This document shows, piece by piece, positions 48,101 through 59,104 of a DNA stretch of 64,000 nucleotides. The translations under genes and the position numbers were made by a program. The notes under the pieces are model-generated. The model worked only from the letters and a program-made list of their open reading frames with translations, was not told the origin of the DNA and ran no database searches. Position 1 is the first letter of the stretch. Every line of letters starts with the position of its first letter. Location: contig JAFMSR010000005.1 in assembly GCA_022818135.1 (NCBI GenBank), positions 25,472,486 through 25,536,485 on the forward strand, given 5' to 3'. This DNA comes from Saxidomus purpurata. Taxonomy: Eukaryota > Mollusca > Bivalvia > Venerida > Veneridae.

Positions 48101-50416
48101 TAATAACAATGATATTTTTTCATACATGCATTGTTTATTAATCAGGCCTAACAACCTTTATACAACAAAGTTTTAAGTCTTTTCATAATAAAATCTTTGG
48201 TATTAACATATCATCAAAATTTAATCTAAATTGTTTCATGGCATGAAGATATTTCTGAGATTTTAAAACATCTAACTTGCTACAAGTATGTTATTTATAA
48301 TCTATTTCAGGCAAATGAAAAGATAGGTCTTTCTCCAGGCACTTTCACTAAAAGAAGAGCAATATTAAGGGATTTGAAGGCTGCAAGGAAAAAAGCAATA
48401 AAGAGCACATATAGAGCTAAAAAGCGAAGGATGCAATTAAAATCTGAAAGGTGAAGTAAATATATGTTTTGCTAGTGTGATGTTCTATATAGTTGTCCTA
48501 CTAGAAAAGTTCTGTCAAATCAGAGGCTGTGGCTTTTATCCCTGTGAAGAGCTATTTCACACTTTGACGATTGGATCCAATGCATTGGATATCGCTAGCC
48601 CAGGAATAGCAATGATAGGTTGGGTTATCCATCTGTCAGTAAATAACTGTTACAATGTTGAACTTGATAAATGGAATTAAAATGAAAATATGGTATATAT
48701 TTGCTTATAAGACAGGCTCACTTATAAAACGCATCCCTTACTGATTTTTTTTAATTGACCCTTGTATAAGATGCGGCAAATTATTTGTTTAAATATTAAA
48801 AAAGTCTCGTCGATTTTACCAAACTATTTAAGGCATGTCAGAAAAAAAAACTAATTTTATATGTTAAGTTGTAATTGTAATTACTGATTTCTGTTTATCA
48901 ATGTAGTAACAAGGTTTAGCATTCTCTGTTTCTCTAGGTTTAAGAGTACTGATAAGTGAAAATTTTATTTGAATCTTCATAATATTAACAGATCCCAGAA
49001 GTCTTCTTCTAATGAAGTGCGAGAGGGCACAACATATCAGGGAGAGTCTTGTAATCTGCAGGATGCAGACATAGAAACAATTCCTCCACCTTGTTTTCCA
49101 CCGGTAGATTCAAGTGAATGCAACACTGGTACTCCTTGGGTGTTCTTTGACCTTGAAACCACAGATTTAGGTATGTTGAAGGAAACTGCCTCAAATATTT
49201 TCAAGTTTAGATATCAAATGCAGACAGAGTGTCAGTTGCAAAATACTCCTGACAGAAACCATAAATAATTTTGTAACACTGTAATAAATAGGTTTAAGTT
49301 GATTTGCTTGGATTGAGATTTATCTGTGCTTGAAGATTTGAACTCACCTGGACACAAAGGTCTGTCATTAGTCCATTCATCCAGAATTATTTTGTTTATT
49401 AAACTTAACACAATGTATCAGACCGCAAGACCTCAAAGGAGTTTGTTAAATGGCTAAATCGTATCAGTACCTCCTGAATTATGGCCCCTTATTTAATAAA
49501 ATATGCAGTATGTTACTGTGTACAAAGAAAGCTGAGGGCTTATATACCTCAATGTATTCCTCAACATGTCTCAAATATTTGTTGAAAAGGAAAACATTTT
49601 TTTTTTATTTTATAGGTAGAAATTCACACATCACCCAGATAGCAGCTGGAAGTAATTATTCAAAAGAGCCCTTCTCCTGCTATGTTTTGCCAAATAAAGG
49701 AATATCTAAACAAGCATCAAAAATAACAGGACTTACAAAAAATGGAAATAAATTATTCTATCATGGTTCACCTGTGCAATCACTTAACATTAAGTGCATT
49801 AAATTCTTTTAAATTATATTTGAAAGCTGTTAGCAATGATAAGTTGACCTTAGTTGGTCATAACATAAAGTCATTTGATAGTTTAGTTCTTGTAAATGCA
49901 CTGGAAAACTGCCACCTAGTTAGTGAATTCTCTCAGATCATTGCAAGTTTCATTGATACTAGAAAACTGTTCCAACAGTCACATCCACACTTAAAATCAT
50001 TTTCCCAGGTTAATCTTGTACATGATATACTTGGTGAATCATACAATGCACACAATGCTTTACAAGATGTGGAATCTTTAATGAAACTTGTGAGTTCTGT
50101 AGATGTATCAGATAATATTCTTAAAAACTGTTTGTTTTCTTTTGACTATGCTATTCAGTCATTTTATCACAGCCGCAGAACTAGTCAGTTTTTACCAAGT
50201 TTCATAGATTGTATAGATAGAAAGGTTTTAAGTCAAAATTTGGCAAGAAAATGTGCAGGCAGTGGCCTTCATTTCCAAAATTTGATAGTAGTCCATAAAC
50301 GAAATGGAAAACAGGGCATTGTTGATTTACTTGGTGAAGTTGTAAATGGAAAAGTTAGAGTTACTAAAAGCATGAAAGTTGTAGACTCAATTTGTAAGTA
50401 TTTGTCAGAACAATAA
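42185..50416 (+). CDS. Mutator-like DDE transposase fused to DEDDh exonuclease (nine exons, two frameshifts)
   Basis: Exons read as 42185-42311, 43558-43764, 44406-44501, 44912-45085, 45621-45706, 46089-46879, 48311-48450, 48992-49170 and 49616-50416. All junctions are GT/AG and phases agree throughout. The first exon is basic (MGKIKPGPFRSKKQ). Next comes the part typical of the Mutator-like transposase domain family: WREGRRVVDLGVLADAL, CKKCG, VPTGKRH and HAGIGSEQ. The probable DDE triad is D in CVDAGWQKRGSGRSYDSLSG, D in VVGDDDTT and E in TQANESFN; a CDENWC motif lies between the last two. A basic linker leads to a DEDDh exonuclease: FDLETT, GHNIKSFD and HNALQDVE. The role would be self-mobilisation; the exonuclease role is unknown. 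Frame breaks: T8 at 44945-44952 (one T short) and CTTAACATT at about 49783-49791 (one base extra). An AATAAA lies at 50521. Confidence 0.8.
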
Positions 50417-51600
50417 AATTAAACAAATTTATTGTTTAAAAATATTAAACTGTCATAGATGTTGTCTGATCACTTTATTTTTAAATGAGTTTGATACTAG
50501 GACACATTTTCATTTTATGCAATAAAGATCAATTTACCATGTGAATTTTACGCCCATTTCAACTGATTTTGGTCATTTTATTAGGTGGCAGTTTACCTGA
50601 ACATCATTCCAGAACACTAATGACTGAAAATAATTGTGTGTACATTATGAAATTTGTCCAATTGAATTTTTCCAGTTTAAATTTTTGTGCACATTATAAG
50701 TCAATAATATGACACATACATGTACTTTTATGCCGTTCTGGAATGGTTGCCATGGCAACATAGTAATGTTATATAGAAGAAATTTTAACAGTCGCTATCT
50801 ATTTTGCTTACATATATTGTCAAAGGTATTTTAAAGACAAAACAAACACATAACATAATTATTTTTGTTTGCATTGTATAGGCAGTGGGTGGGGTAATTC
50901 AACATGTATTCCACTTGTTTTTTTTACAATATTGACATATCATGATTCTTTGCAAACTTTTTTTCAGGAAATGAGCACCTTTGTATCTGAAATACATGTT
51001 AAAAGTGTTGTATGTAGTCAGAGATTATAACTATAAGCAAAGTACAGAAAATATGAGTTTTCATCAATTAAATGTGGGGTGTTGAGAAATCATAGGTGTT
51101 AACTTTTCTAGATGAACATTGACACCCACTTTTTATGGCATATTTTTGATTACCATATGATGTTCTATGGCATGTAAGTTTGTTACAAAATCCTTGTTAT
51201 TTCTTCTATATGTATTTTGTATCTAAAATTGCCATAAAATTCTTATTTTTATGATGTTTTATCATTGGTGCTAAGCTGTATTAAGATGAAATATTTTTTT
51301 TAATGTTTCACAATGTACAGTTTTAAGGTTTTCTTACATTTGCTTGAACTTGTGCTGCAGTTTAGTGATTTTGTTTGACCATATTTTGCAGGTTGAGGAA
51401 AATACTGGCAAATTTCTGATGTCCTACCCAATTTTCTGGCAATTTTCTGATTTATATTTCCTGTGTAGAGTGTGGTTATAAAAATGGATATTGTGAAAAA
51501 GTTCAATCATTGACCTATCATTTTTTTTATTCGAAATATCTTAGAAAATGTTGTACATTATTAAAAAATAGATTTCATGAAAAGCTTGTTAGTTTGATTT
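50417..51600. other. 3' part of the transposon, non-coding
   Basis: Contains the polyadenylation signal at 50521-50526 and AT-rich sequence to the right inverted end. Nothing else recognised. Confidence 0.6.
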
Positions 51601-52043
51601 TCACCAGTGACCCCCCTTAAATTACAACTTCCTTAATTTGCCGATTTTTTTACTTAGCGGTTGAAACTCGAAACTCGACTGATTAAAGGTGGAAACACGA
51701 CACGTAAAGGGCGAAAACACGACGTACCGGTATATTTTTTGTCGAATTTTCGAGATTTTAAGATATTTTCAGATACTGTTTTTCCACAGTTTTCCAAATC
51801 GTTATTTCGCCTTTTCTCTGTAGTATCGACTTCTCGTTCCGCCAATTCTAATACACGACAAAGTAAAATTTGAATTAAGTGAATATTTTAATCACATTGT
51901 ATATAATATTTACTCAAATTGTCTTAAAATGAACTATTTACGGCTGGCTTTAAATGCAACGTTAAACTATAAATTGTCGAAATAGAAGTTAGTTTTAATA
52001 GATTTTTTCACATTTTTATTTAAGAAATAATAAATGCCTCCCT

Positions 52044-52435
52044 GTATTTTATCGTTGAATAAAATATAGTCAGGAATTTGGATGCGTAGTAATTAAATCA
52101 CGAGTGCGTAGCACGAGTGATTTAATTTTTCGCATCCAAATGACTGACTGTATTTTATTCAACGATAAAATATAGGGAACAATTTATTATTTCGATTCTA
52201 ACACGTTAGTTTCTTTGAAAACAACCCGAACTTGATTTAACGCGTAGTAGTACATCATTGTAACCTCAAAACGCGAGATACCATTGGACGCGCTTATTTA
52301 AATACGTCACGTCGTTACGTCATTTAAGGCACGTCGTCCTTGGAAAAACGTGCTGTATTTTATCGTAAAATAAAATACAGGCTTTTCCCTATATGTTTAT
52401 ATAGGAAAAGCATCCCCTTGTGTTAGAATGAAAAT
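52044..52435. repeat. Foldback element in intron 1 of glycine-rich gene 2
   Basis: CTGTATTTTATCGTTGAATA is matched in inverse by TATTCAACGATAAAATATAG. An inner hairpin AAATCACGAGTGCGTAGCACGAGTGATTT and GGATGCG/CGCATCC pairs lie within. A second ATTTTATCG/CGTAAAATAAAAT pair sits near 52352-52380. It lacks coding capacity and has no counterpart in gene 1. Confidence 0.75.
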
Positions 52436-52558
52436 TAGTTTATACCAAAACGCATGAAGCAACCGTAGAGTGTAGTTTGTATGAGCCACAAATCTACATA
52501 CGGGTTCGAACTAAACAAATCAGCAAAAGTATTCTAGAACATAAAGCATGCACAATAC

Positions 52559-52610
52559 CTTGAAATCACTACTTCGTGTGACGGCGAAAGATATGATCCT
52601 TGCTTGGCAA
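52559..52610 (-). other. 5' UTR exon 1 of glycine-rich gene 2
   Basis: Matches exon 1 of gene 1, with the same AAG/GTATTG donor and a shared TTTCGCCG and GCAGxCAGTTGCCAAG. No ATG. The upstream boundary is estimated from the TATA box. Confidence 0.62.
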
Positions 52611-52634
52611 CTGTCTGCGGTCTAGATGGGTGAC

Positions 52635-52644
52635 TTATATAGCT
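52635..52644 (-). promoter_or_regulatory. TATA box of glycine-rich gene 2
   Basis: The minus strand reads CTAGCTATATAAGTCACCC, aligned with the TATA box of gene 1. Conserved sequence continues upstream (CTTTGTCACCTTGTTCA) to about 52720. Confidence 0.68.
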
Positions 52645-52849
52645 AGAAAAAACAATCAATTACCGCCCCGGAACACTGAACAAGGTGACAAAGGAGCATG
52701 AAAACAACTATGATGCATTGATTTGTTTTTGTTTTCCGATGCACAAGTATGCAAAAAAGCAGTTTCTTTGAAAAACACGTAATATTTAAAGAACCATCAG
52801 TTACGACGCGCGACGGACAGATACGATGATGCAGCGATATACAGCATTT

Positions 52850-53076
52850 TTAAAGCGAAATTTTCAGTTCTCAACTACATGTATACAAGAAATGAAAGAA
52901 GGTGTCCACAATGCCACACCAGAGACCTTGGCGATGAAGTCCATTTCCTGCTAATCCGCCCAAACATTAAAGAGAAAAGGTTCAAATATATTCCAGTAAA
53001 ATACCACAAGAGAACAGATATCATTAAATTTAAAGAATATTCTATATTTTATAGAAACAAACTAAAAAGAACGTAG
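52850..53076 (+). pseudogene. Relic of a LINE reverse transcriptase C-terminal zinc-knuckle region
   Basis: The frame reads MYTRNERRCPQCHTRDLGDE, then VHFLLIRPN, RFKYIP and an I-K-F-K segment. This is the pattern C-x2-C, then E-x-HFL-x2-CP, seen at the C-terminus of many animal non-LTR retrotransposon polyproteins. The last cysteine has become arginine (IRPN). Only about 70 codons remain and no reverse transcriptase core is present, so this is a fragment. Confidence 0.55.
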
Positions 53077-53509
53077 AGTTTTAACCATAAAATAAACAGA
53101 AAAATTGTCAGTATCGATGTGATATCACGTTCATTTCACGCGTAAACAGCAAAAATAGTTATTTTCTCTGGTTGCTGCGCCACTCGTGGAAATATCACTT
53201 TTGGTGCGCACTCGGTGAAACTATATAGAGAATAATTGTTTGTTTCAGTGTCAGATCATTTTATGATTTCACCAAGTGGGCACCAAAAGTAATATTTTCA
53301 CAATTTGCGCACCCAAACATTCATTGTAAAATATTGAGATTTATTCATTCGATAAAAGTAAAACAAGTGACATTTTACATGAAGTAGTAACTTAATGTCT
53401 AACTAGTACGAAAGCGCGTCTGTCTTGAGTTAGCTGGGAGTGTCACTTTGACAGGGGCGTCAGGAGAGTTGAAATTATGAAAAAAAAAAAAACGGTATGG
53501 ATACATGAG

Positions 53510-54470
53510 TAGGAAATTTGCAGTAGCAGTAGCTGGCAGTAGCAGTAGCAAAAACGTGAAGTTGGCAGTAGCAGTAGCTGGCAGTAGCAGTAGCAAAATC
53601 GTGAAGTTGGCAGTAGCAGTAGCTGGCAGTAGCAAAAACGTGAAGATGGCAGTAGCAGTAGCTGGCAGTAGCAGTAGCAAAAACGTGAAGTTGGCAGTAG
53701 CAGTAGCTGGCAGTAGCAGTAGCAAAAACGTGAAGTTGGCAGTAGCAGTAGCAAAAACGTGAAGTTGGCAGTAGCAGTAGCTGGCAGTAGCAGTAGCAAA
53801 AACGTGAAGTTGGCAGTAGCAGTAGCAAAAACGTGAAGTTGGCAGTAGCAGTAGTTGGCAGTAGTAGTAGCAAAAACGTGAAGTTGACAGTAGCAAAAAC
53901 GTGAAGTTGGCAGTAGCAGTAGCTGTCAGTAGCAGTAGCAAAATCGTGAAGTTGGCAGTAGCAGTAGCTGGCAGTAGCAGTAGCAAAAACGTGAAGTTGG
54001 CAGTAGCAGTAGCTGGCAGTAGCAGTAGCAAAATCGTGAAGTTGGCAGTAGCAGTAGCAAAAACGTGAAGTTGGCAGTAGCAGTAGCTGGCAGTAGCAGT
54101 AGCAAAACGTGAAGTTGGCAGTAGCAGTAGTTGGCAGTAGCAGTAGCAAAAACGTGAAGTTGGCAGTAGCAATATCGTGAAGTTGGCAGTAGCAGTAGCT
54201 GTCAGTAGCAGTAGCAAAATCGTGAAGTTGGCAGTAGCAGTAGTTGGCAGTAGCAGTAGCAAAAACGTGAAGTTGACAGTAGCAATATCGTGAAGTTGGC
54301 AGTAGCAGTAGCTGTCAGTAGCAGTAGCAAAATCGTGAAGTTGGCAGTAGCAGTAGCTGGCAGTAGCAGTAGCAAAAACGTGAAGTTGGCAGTAGCAGTA
54401 GCTGGCAGTAGCAGTAGCAAAAACGTGAAGTTGGCAGTAGCAGTAGCTGGCAGTAGCATAGCAAATGATA
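53510..54470. repeat. Minisatellite of TAGCAG-rich units
   Basis: About 20 higher-order units, each AAAACGTGAAGTTGGCAGTA plus one to several GCAGTAGCAGTAGCTG hexamer runs, 25-46 bases each. Long open frames on both strands are by-products of the repeat. Confidence 0.93.
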
Positions 54471-55136
54471 AATCAAGAACGCTTGGGCCTATGAACATTT
54501 TTTCGAATGGGCTCAGGGGGAGGGAGTGAGAGGGGCTGTAGGGCGAGGGAGGGGGTAGGGTGGGGGGAATCAAGGTCATTGTTACAAAAAAAGATTTTTT
54601 TCCCAAAAAATTTTTTTTTGAGTTTTAAATTAATTTAAGCAAAAAAAAATGTCGGGGTCAAGGTCAAGGTCACTGTTCCTAAAAATAGATTTTTTTCAAA
54701 TGTCTTTTTTTTGTGATTTTTGAATTGTTTCAGCAAAAAAAAATGGGGTCAAGGTCATTGTTACTAAAAATAAATTTTTTTTTCAATTTTTTTTTTTTTG
54801 AGTTTTAAATTGTTTTAGAAAAAATTTGGGGGGTCAAGGTCAAAAAATCCATTTTTAGTAACAATGACCTTGATCTTGACCCCCCAATTTCATTTTTTAC
54901 TGAAACAATTCAAACAATCAAAAACACAAATTTTGAAAAAAACAAAAAACAAAATGACCTTGATTCCCCCCCCTCACTCCCTTCCCCCTGAGCCATTTCG
55001 AAAAGAATGTTCCTAGGCCCAAGCGTTCTTGAGTTATCATTTGCTATAGCTACTGCCAGCTACTGCTACTGCCAACTTCACGTTTTTGCTACTGCTACTG
55101 CCAGCTACTGCTACTGCCAACTTCACGTTTTTGTTA
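54471..55136. repeat. Inverted repeat capped by the same minisatellite
   Basis: The left arm (about 54430-54600) holds TAGCAAATGATAAATCAAGA, a GGGAGGGAGTG stretch and ATCAAGGTCATTGTTAC. The right arm (54840-55136) holds the inverse, with TTGAGTTATCATTTGCTA, then CTACTGCCAACTTCACGTTT units. Between them are three units of a GGGGTCAAGGTCA plus A/T-run repeat. Confidence 0.85.
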
Positions 55137-58120
55137 TGGATACCATATACAATTGAGCGTGTTCTCTTGATTTATAGTGTTATGTTGTAAGTGTCAGAAA
55201 CAGTGCTGCAGCAGCAATTATTTCCAGCATTTGCAGACAATATTCAGCTGATTAATTTAGCAAAATGGGTTCTTTTATCGTTAGGTTTCGCGATACAGGA
55301 TAATGCAAAATACTGAACTGGTGGATTACGGACAGTTTTTATTAAGTCACAAATGATTATGATATACATGCTCTACGTTTGCTTTAGGTGTGTGATTACA
55401 CTTCAATTCAATTCAATTCAATTCAAATAGTTTATTGCGTTAAGCATACAAATATATGCTTATAGCAAAAAACATATGATTGCATATATGCAGACGACAT
55501 GAATTTACAAAGAGTATAAATTACACAGTAATGGTGAAATACAGTTTGGATTACATTGTTTGGGTTGTGGTTTTGAAAGTTGCGGAGTCGAGTGTCGTGC
55601 GAAAAGGCAAGAAAACAACTTCCTTTATTCGTGTGTTGACAATGTGTCCGCTCTCTTAACCAATCAAAACTATTTAATTTAATACCACTGCAGTGCAAAC
55701 TTGCAATCAGGGACATGGAACATTATTTGTACATATGTCAGATTTTATTGTGTAAAAACTTCTATGTTTGTAAATACAATGTAAAAGTGATCATTATTCC
55801 CACTTATGATGTAAACCGACAAGCATTGTGTCAAGTCTGTTTCTAAGCTATGTTTAAATATGCAATATTCATCAGCTCAGTGACACATGCTATTACAGAT
55901 TTCGTGTTTGTAGTATCTGTTTATGATTAAACGTTCTGTTTTGTTCTATTCTATTCTACTCGGCGTCACGTTTGATTGGTCTTACGAGTCATTTGTGGAC
56001 AAAACATACGTTATGGCACTACTCTGTATATATAAAGGTATATCTAGCTTTGATCATTTCTAGCATTTATGTATAAGCATACACTTTATCAAGAAAATAT
56101 AGTTACAGATAAGCGCTAATTTGTATGTTTAATGACAGATGCTCGTGACTGTGCTTTAATAAGCGGCGAGAGCCTACTTAATCATTAAATTCACGAGGTC
56201 TCATTGCATTTAAGTCATTCCTTCCAGATTAATTAGTTGAAGAAAAAGAATTGAAAGACAAATCTGTTGTCAAATACAGATTTTCTAAAAAATTTCTATG
56301 CAAAAATTTTATATGAAGAAATTTGCAAACTAAATTCCTTTGCTACAAAATTGCCACACAAGACCCAATAAATAGAAGTCAAAGGCGACTTCCTAGTTGA
56401 CATGTCACAAAATTTATCAACTGGAGTAGGTTCTGTCAACATATTTGAATTATTACCAAATAATAACCAATAAAATTCTACCGCAAAAGTAGGGTAAGGA
56501 AACGAATTAAATGATAAAGTATTTAGCTACTGTTTTTAAGTTATTCTATTTGGAAGGAATGTAAAATGTGAAATAACATAATGATTACTGATTGATTAAT
56601 ATTCTCTTAGAAAATAAAAAGTCCCGGTGTTATAACTAATAAATAATAATTCTAATCTGTATTTGGAAGGGAGTAAAAATCTTCGGCTATCCTCGTTAAA
56701 GTACATACATTGTGGCCCATCTACTTTGTCAAACATATTTTCATTTCTTTCTATTAATTAAAAGTGAAAACCCAATTTATTATATTAAGTTTCTTGTACG
56801 TGTTTTCAAAACCCTTAACTTGACTATAATGCAGAATAGATGCAGAATAATAATTTAGGGGTACTGTCACTTTTACCAAAAACCATCTAATAGTATTTAT
56901 GTATACAGAACACAAACTCCATATACATGTAAATGCAACAGTCAGACAGAAAATGAGCCGCATGTAGATCGAAAATACAAAACAGTTCATTTTATATGGC
57001 AACGGCCCTTGGCTATACTCACTTCTTGAAGAAGAAAAAACTAAATTCGCCACGATCCTAACGTGACTTCGTATAGTAATTTTAAATTCTAAATTATCTT
57101 TAATTTGTTGGTGTCATTGAAATAGCATTTACTCGTAATTACTGAAAACAGTCATTGATGGGCGATTTGGAAATATCGAAATAATTATATATGAATATAA
57201 TGACAATATACGTTGTACACGTGCTTTGACTGCAAACTCTAACCACACACTATAAAAAAGACATGTAAAGAAAATGAATACTTTTTAAATGAATACTTTT
57301 TATTGAAATTGTAACGGCGTATGGGAACTAATCTAGTTTCGCTTAGCTTGTTAATATGTAATAATGTGTTTCCCCTTGAATTTAATATGTGTGAGTTAGT
57401 TTACATGTTTCTATTGTAAGACTGGTAGGATATGACCCCCCCCTTCAATCGTAAGGCGGGAAAAATAAACTGGATAACCCTTTTAGGAGTCCTTAAACCT
57501 AAACAATTATCATCTATGTGTTATCAAGATTTCCATGCACAACTAACGACGATACCTTGTTTCATTTACGAGAGTACCTAAAGGCGATGTTACACACTGT
57601 AGTTACTGTAACTGTAGAATGTGCTGATAACAACTGTAAAACTGCGCTATGGAAAAGTAGTGCAAGATAGACCCGATGAAGCTGCTGTTTAAATGGCCAT
57701 ATTACAAAAAAAAAAAAAAAAAAAACCCAGCGCAGACAGCATCACACGAATTCGACTATAGATTAAGGCTTACGGGTTCCATTATACTTTTATTTCATGG
57801 ACTCAGAGTACTGCGCTGTTAATGTCATCTTACGATGATTACGGAAGGTAATCATAACTATTTTATTCATAAATAAACTTTACATTCCCGTCAGAAAAGT
57901 CACGTGATATTGTTTACCGCCGTTGGCTGATTTCCGTTGTTGAGCACTGTAACCAGTGGTAAAAAGCGCTGACCATATAATCGCACAAATTAGTAATATT
58001 ACTTTACATTATTTCGATACAGTCCATATTTTATATGCCGATACTGACCACTGCCAACTTTTAGTATATAACGCTGCCTTGAATTAGCTACCAACATATA
58101 ATTAACAACTGTATTTGTAT
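55137..58120. other. AT-rich intergenic sequence, no gene seen
   Basis: Contains a short TTCAA run (55402-55425) and a poly-A run of about 19 bases near 57704-57722. The open frames at 55432-55716 and 56754-57053 have no domain signature. Confidence 0.4.
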
Positions 58121-58124
58121 GTTA

Positions 58125-58340
58125 TTTACTCTTTTTCAAAGCAAAATTATTACTTCCAAACAAGTATATGAAAGGACTTGTGATCTGGATATGGAAGTAA
58201 GGTCCCTTATACTAGTTAGGCCGAAATACAAAATAAATGGTTGCATCAGAATAATTATGTCAATATAAAGAACGTGATTGTGAACATACAGGATTGTGTA
58301 CTTGTTTGGAAGTAATAATTTTGCTTTGAAAAAGAGTAAA
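58125..58340. mobile_element. 216-bp MITE with TA target site (Tc1/mariner type)
   Basis: Inverted ends of about 43 bases, nearly perfect: TTTACTCTTTTTCAAAGCAA and onward, against TTGCTTTGAAAAAGAGTAAA. TA flanks both sides (58123-58124, 58341-58342). No coding capacity. Confidence 0.85.
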
Positions 58341-58525
58341 TAGCACTAAAATTCCCTATCGACGTCTTCCGTTTGATTTGAAGCATTATAAAGGTCCGTC
58401 CATAAGAGCAACTATGTTAGCTTGTATTTGTGGATGACACCCGATGTCTTCCTTATTTGTGCAATCCTTATGATAGGAAATTCTGAGCCAGACTAAGTAG
58501 CAATGTTTAATCTTATAATTAACTC

Positions 58526-58580
58526 CGAATTTGCCGCTAATTACTTTGCCGCTAATTACTTTGCCGCTAATTACTTTGTA
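58526..58580. repeat. Short tandem repeat, 17-bp unit, three copies
   Basis: TTTGCCGCTAATTACTT repeated three times. Confidence 0.85.
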
Positions 58581-58937
58581 CCTATGCAAGGACATTCTGT
58601 TTACAGTTTCCAAAATGCAGTCCAAACAACAAGTAACGAATGGGAACTATTCATCATTTAGGCAACAGTTTTGACAATAGCTTTCCATAATTCCTGTCAA
58701 TGTCTACAATCCAAACGTGAACGCTGAAGTAAATGGTATTTATACTGTTCAACGCGAACGTTACGAAAGGAAAATATAAAAAAGAACGAGGTACATCAGA
58801 GTTCTTCGTCTCCATGTACCTCAGAACACAGTTAACTATAGACAGAAAAAACATTGAACTTTTTGTAATGTAGTTGGTGATGAAACATGAGATTGTTGTT
58901 TGTCAAAAAGTACTGAATGTGAAGTTTGCTGTATGAC

Positions 58938-59100
58938 AACATAAAAGTATTCTCGAACCAAACAGGTCTCAATCACAGTCACCTTCCGATTGTGCTGAAC
59001 ACTTCATAAATAAATCATTTCAGTTTCTTGAAGTGTTCAGCACATTCAATCAGAATGTGATTTTTATTAAGACCTGTGTAGTTCTAGAATATTTTATGTT
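58938..59100. repeat. Foldback hairpin, 163 bp
   Basis: AACATAAAAGTATTCTCGAA on the left pairs with TTCTAGAATATTTTATGTT on the right. The inner arms TGTGCTGAACACTTCA and TGAAGTGTTCAGCACA pair perfectly around a loop of about 20 bases. Confidence 0.82.
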
Positions 59101-59104
59101 ACCA

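Larger units (their letters stand above)
41917..51616 (+). mobile_element. 9.7-kb DNA transposon, Mutator-like transposase plus exonuclease, TTAA target site
   Basis: The inverted ends are 16 bp with one mismatch: GGGGGGTCACTGCTGA at 41917-41932 and TCACCAGTGACCCCCC at 51601-51616. TTAA directly abuts both (41913-41916, 51617-51620). The transposase gene starts 268 bases inside the left end and stops 1.2 kb before the right end. A TTAA target suggests Kolobok or piggyBac. The encoded domain is not the piggyBac type, so a Kolobok-like assignment is the working guess. The element interrupts the 5' UTR intron of glycine-rich gene 2. Confidence 0.82.
41689..52558 (-). other. Intron 1 of glycine-rich gene 2, enlarged to 10.9 kb by a transposon
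   Basis: Donor AAG/GTATTG at 52558 and acceptor at 41689. Without the 9.7-kb insertion and one TTAA, 1166 bases remain, against 1202 in gene 1. The flanking pieces match gene 1 (GATTAATCATxTTCAGGT, ATTCGGGGCGAAA and the block at 52450-52560). The insertion is in the opposite transcriptional orientation. Confidence 0.72.

Noticed and set aside
41917..51616. piggyBac transposon, on the strength of TTAA
   Set aside because: The encoded protein shows Mutator-like transposase motifs, and piggyBac-type catalytic context was not seen.
53399..54262. 287-codon Leu/Thr/Ala-rich open frame
   Set aside because: It follows the TAGCAG minisatellite; several frames on both strands are open for the same reason.
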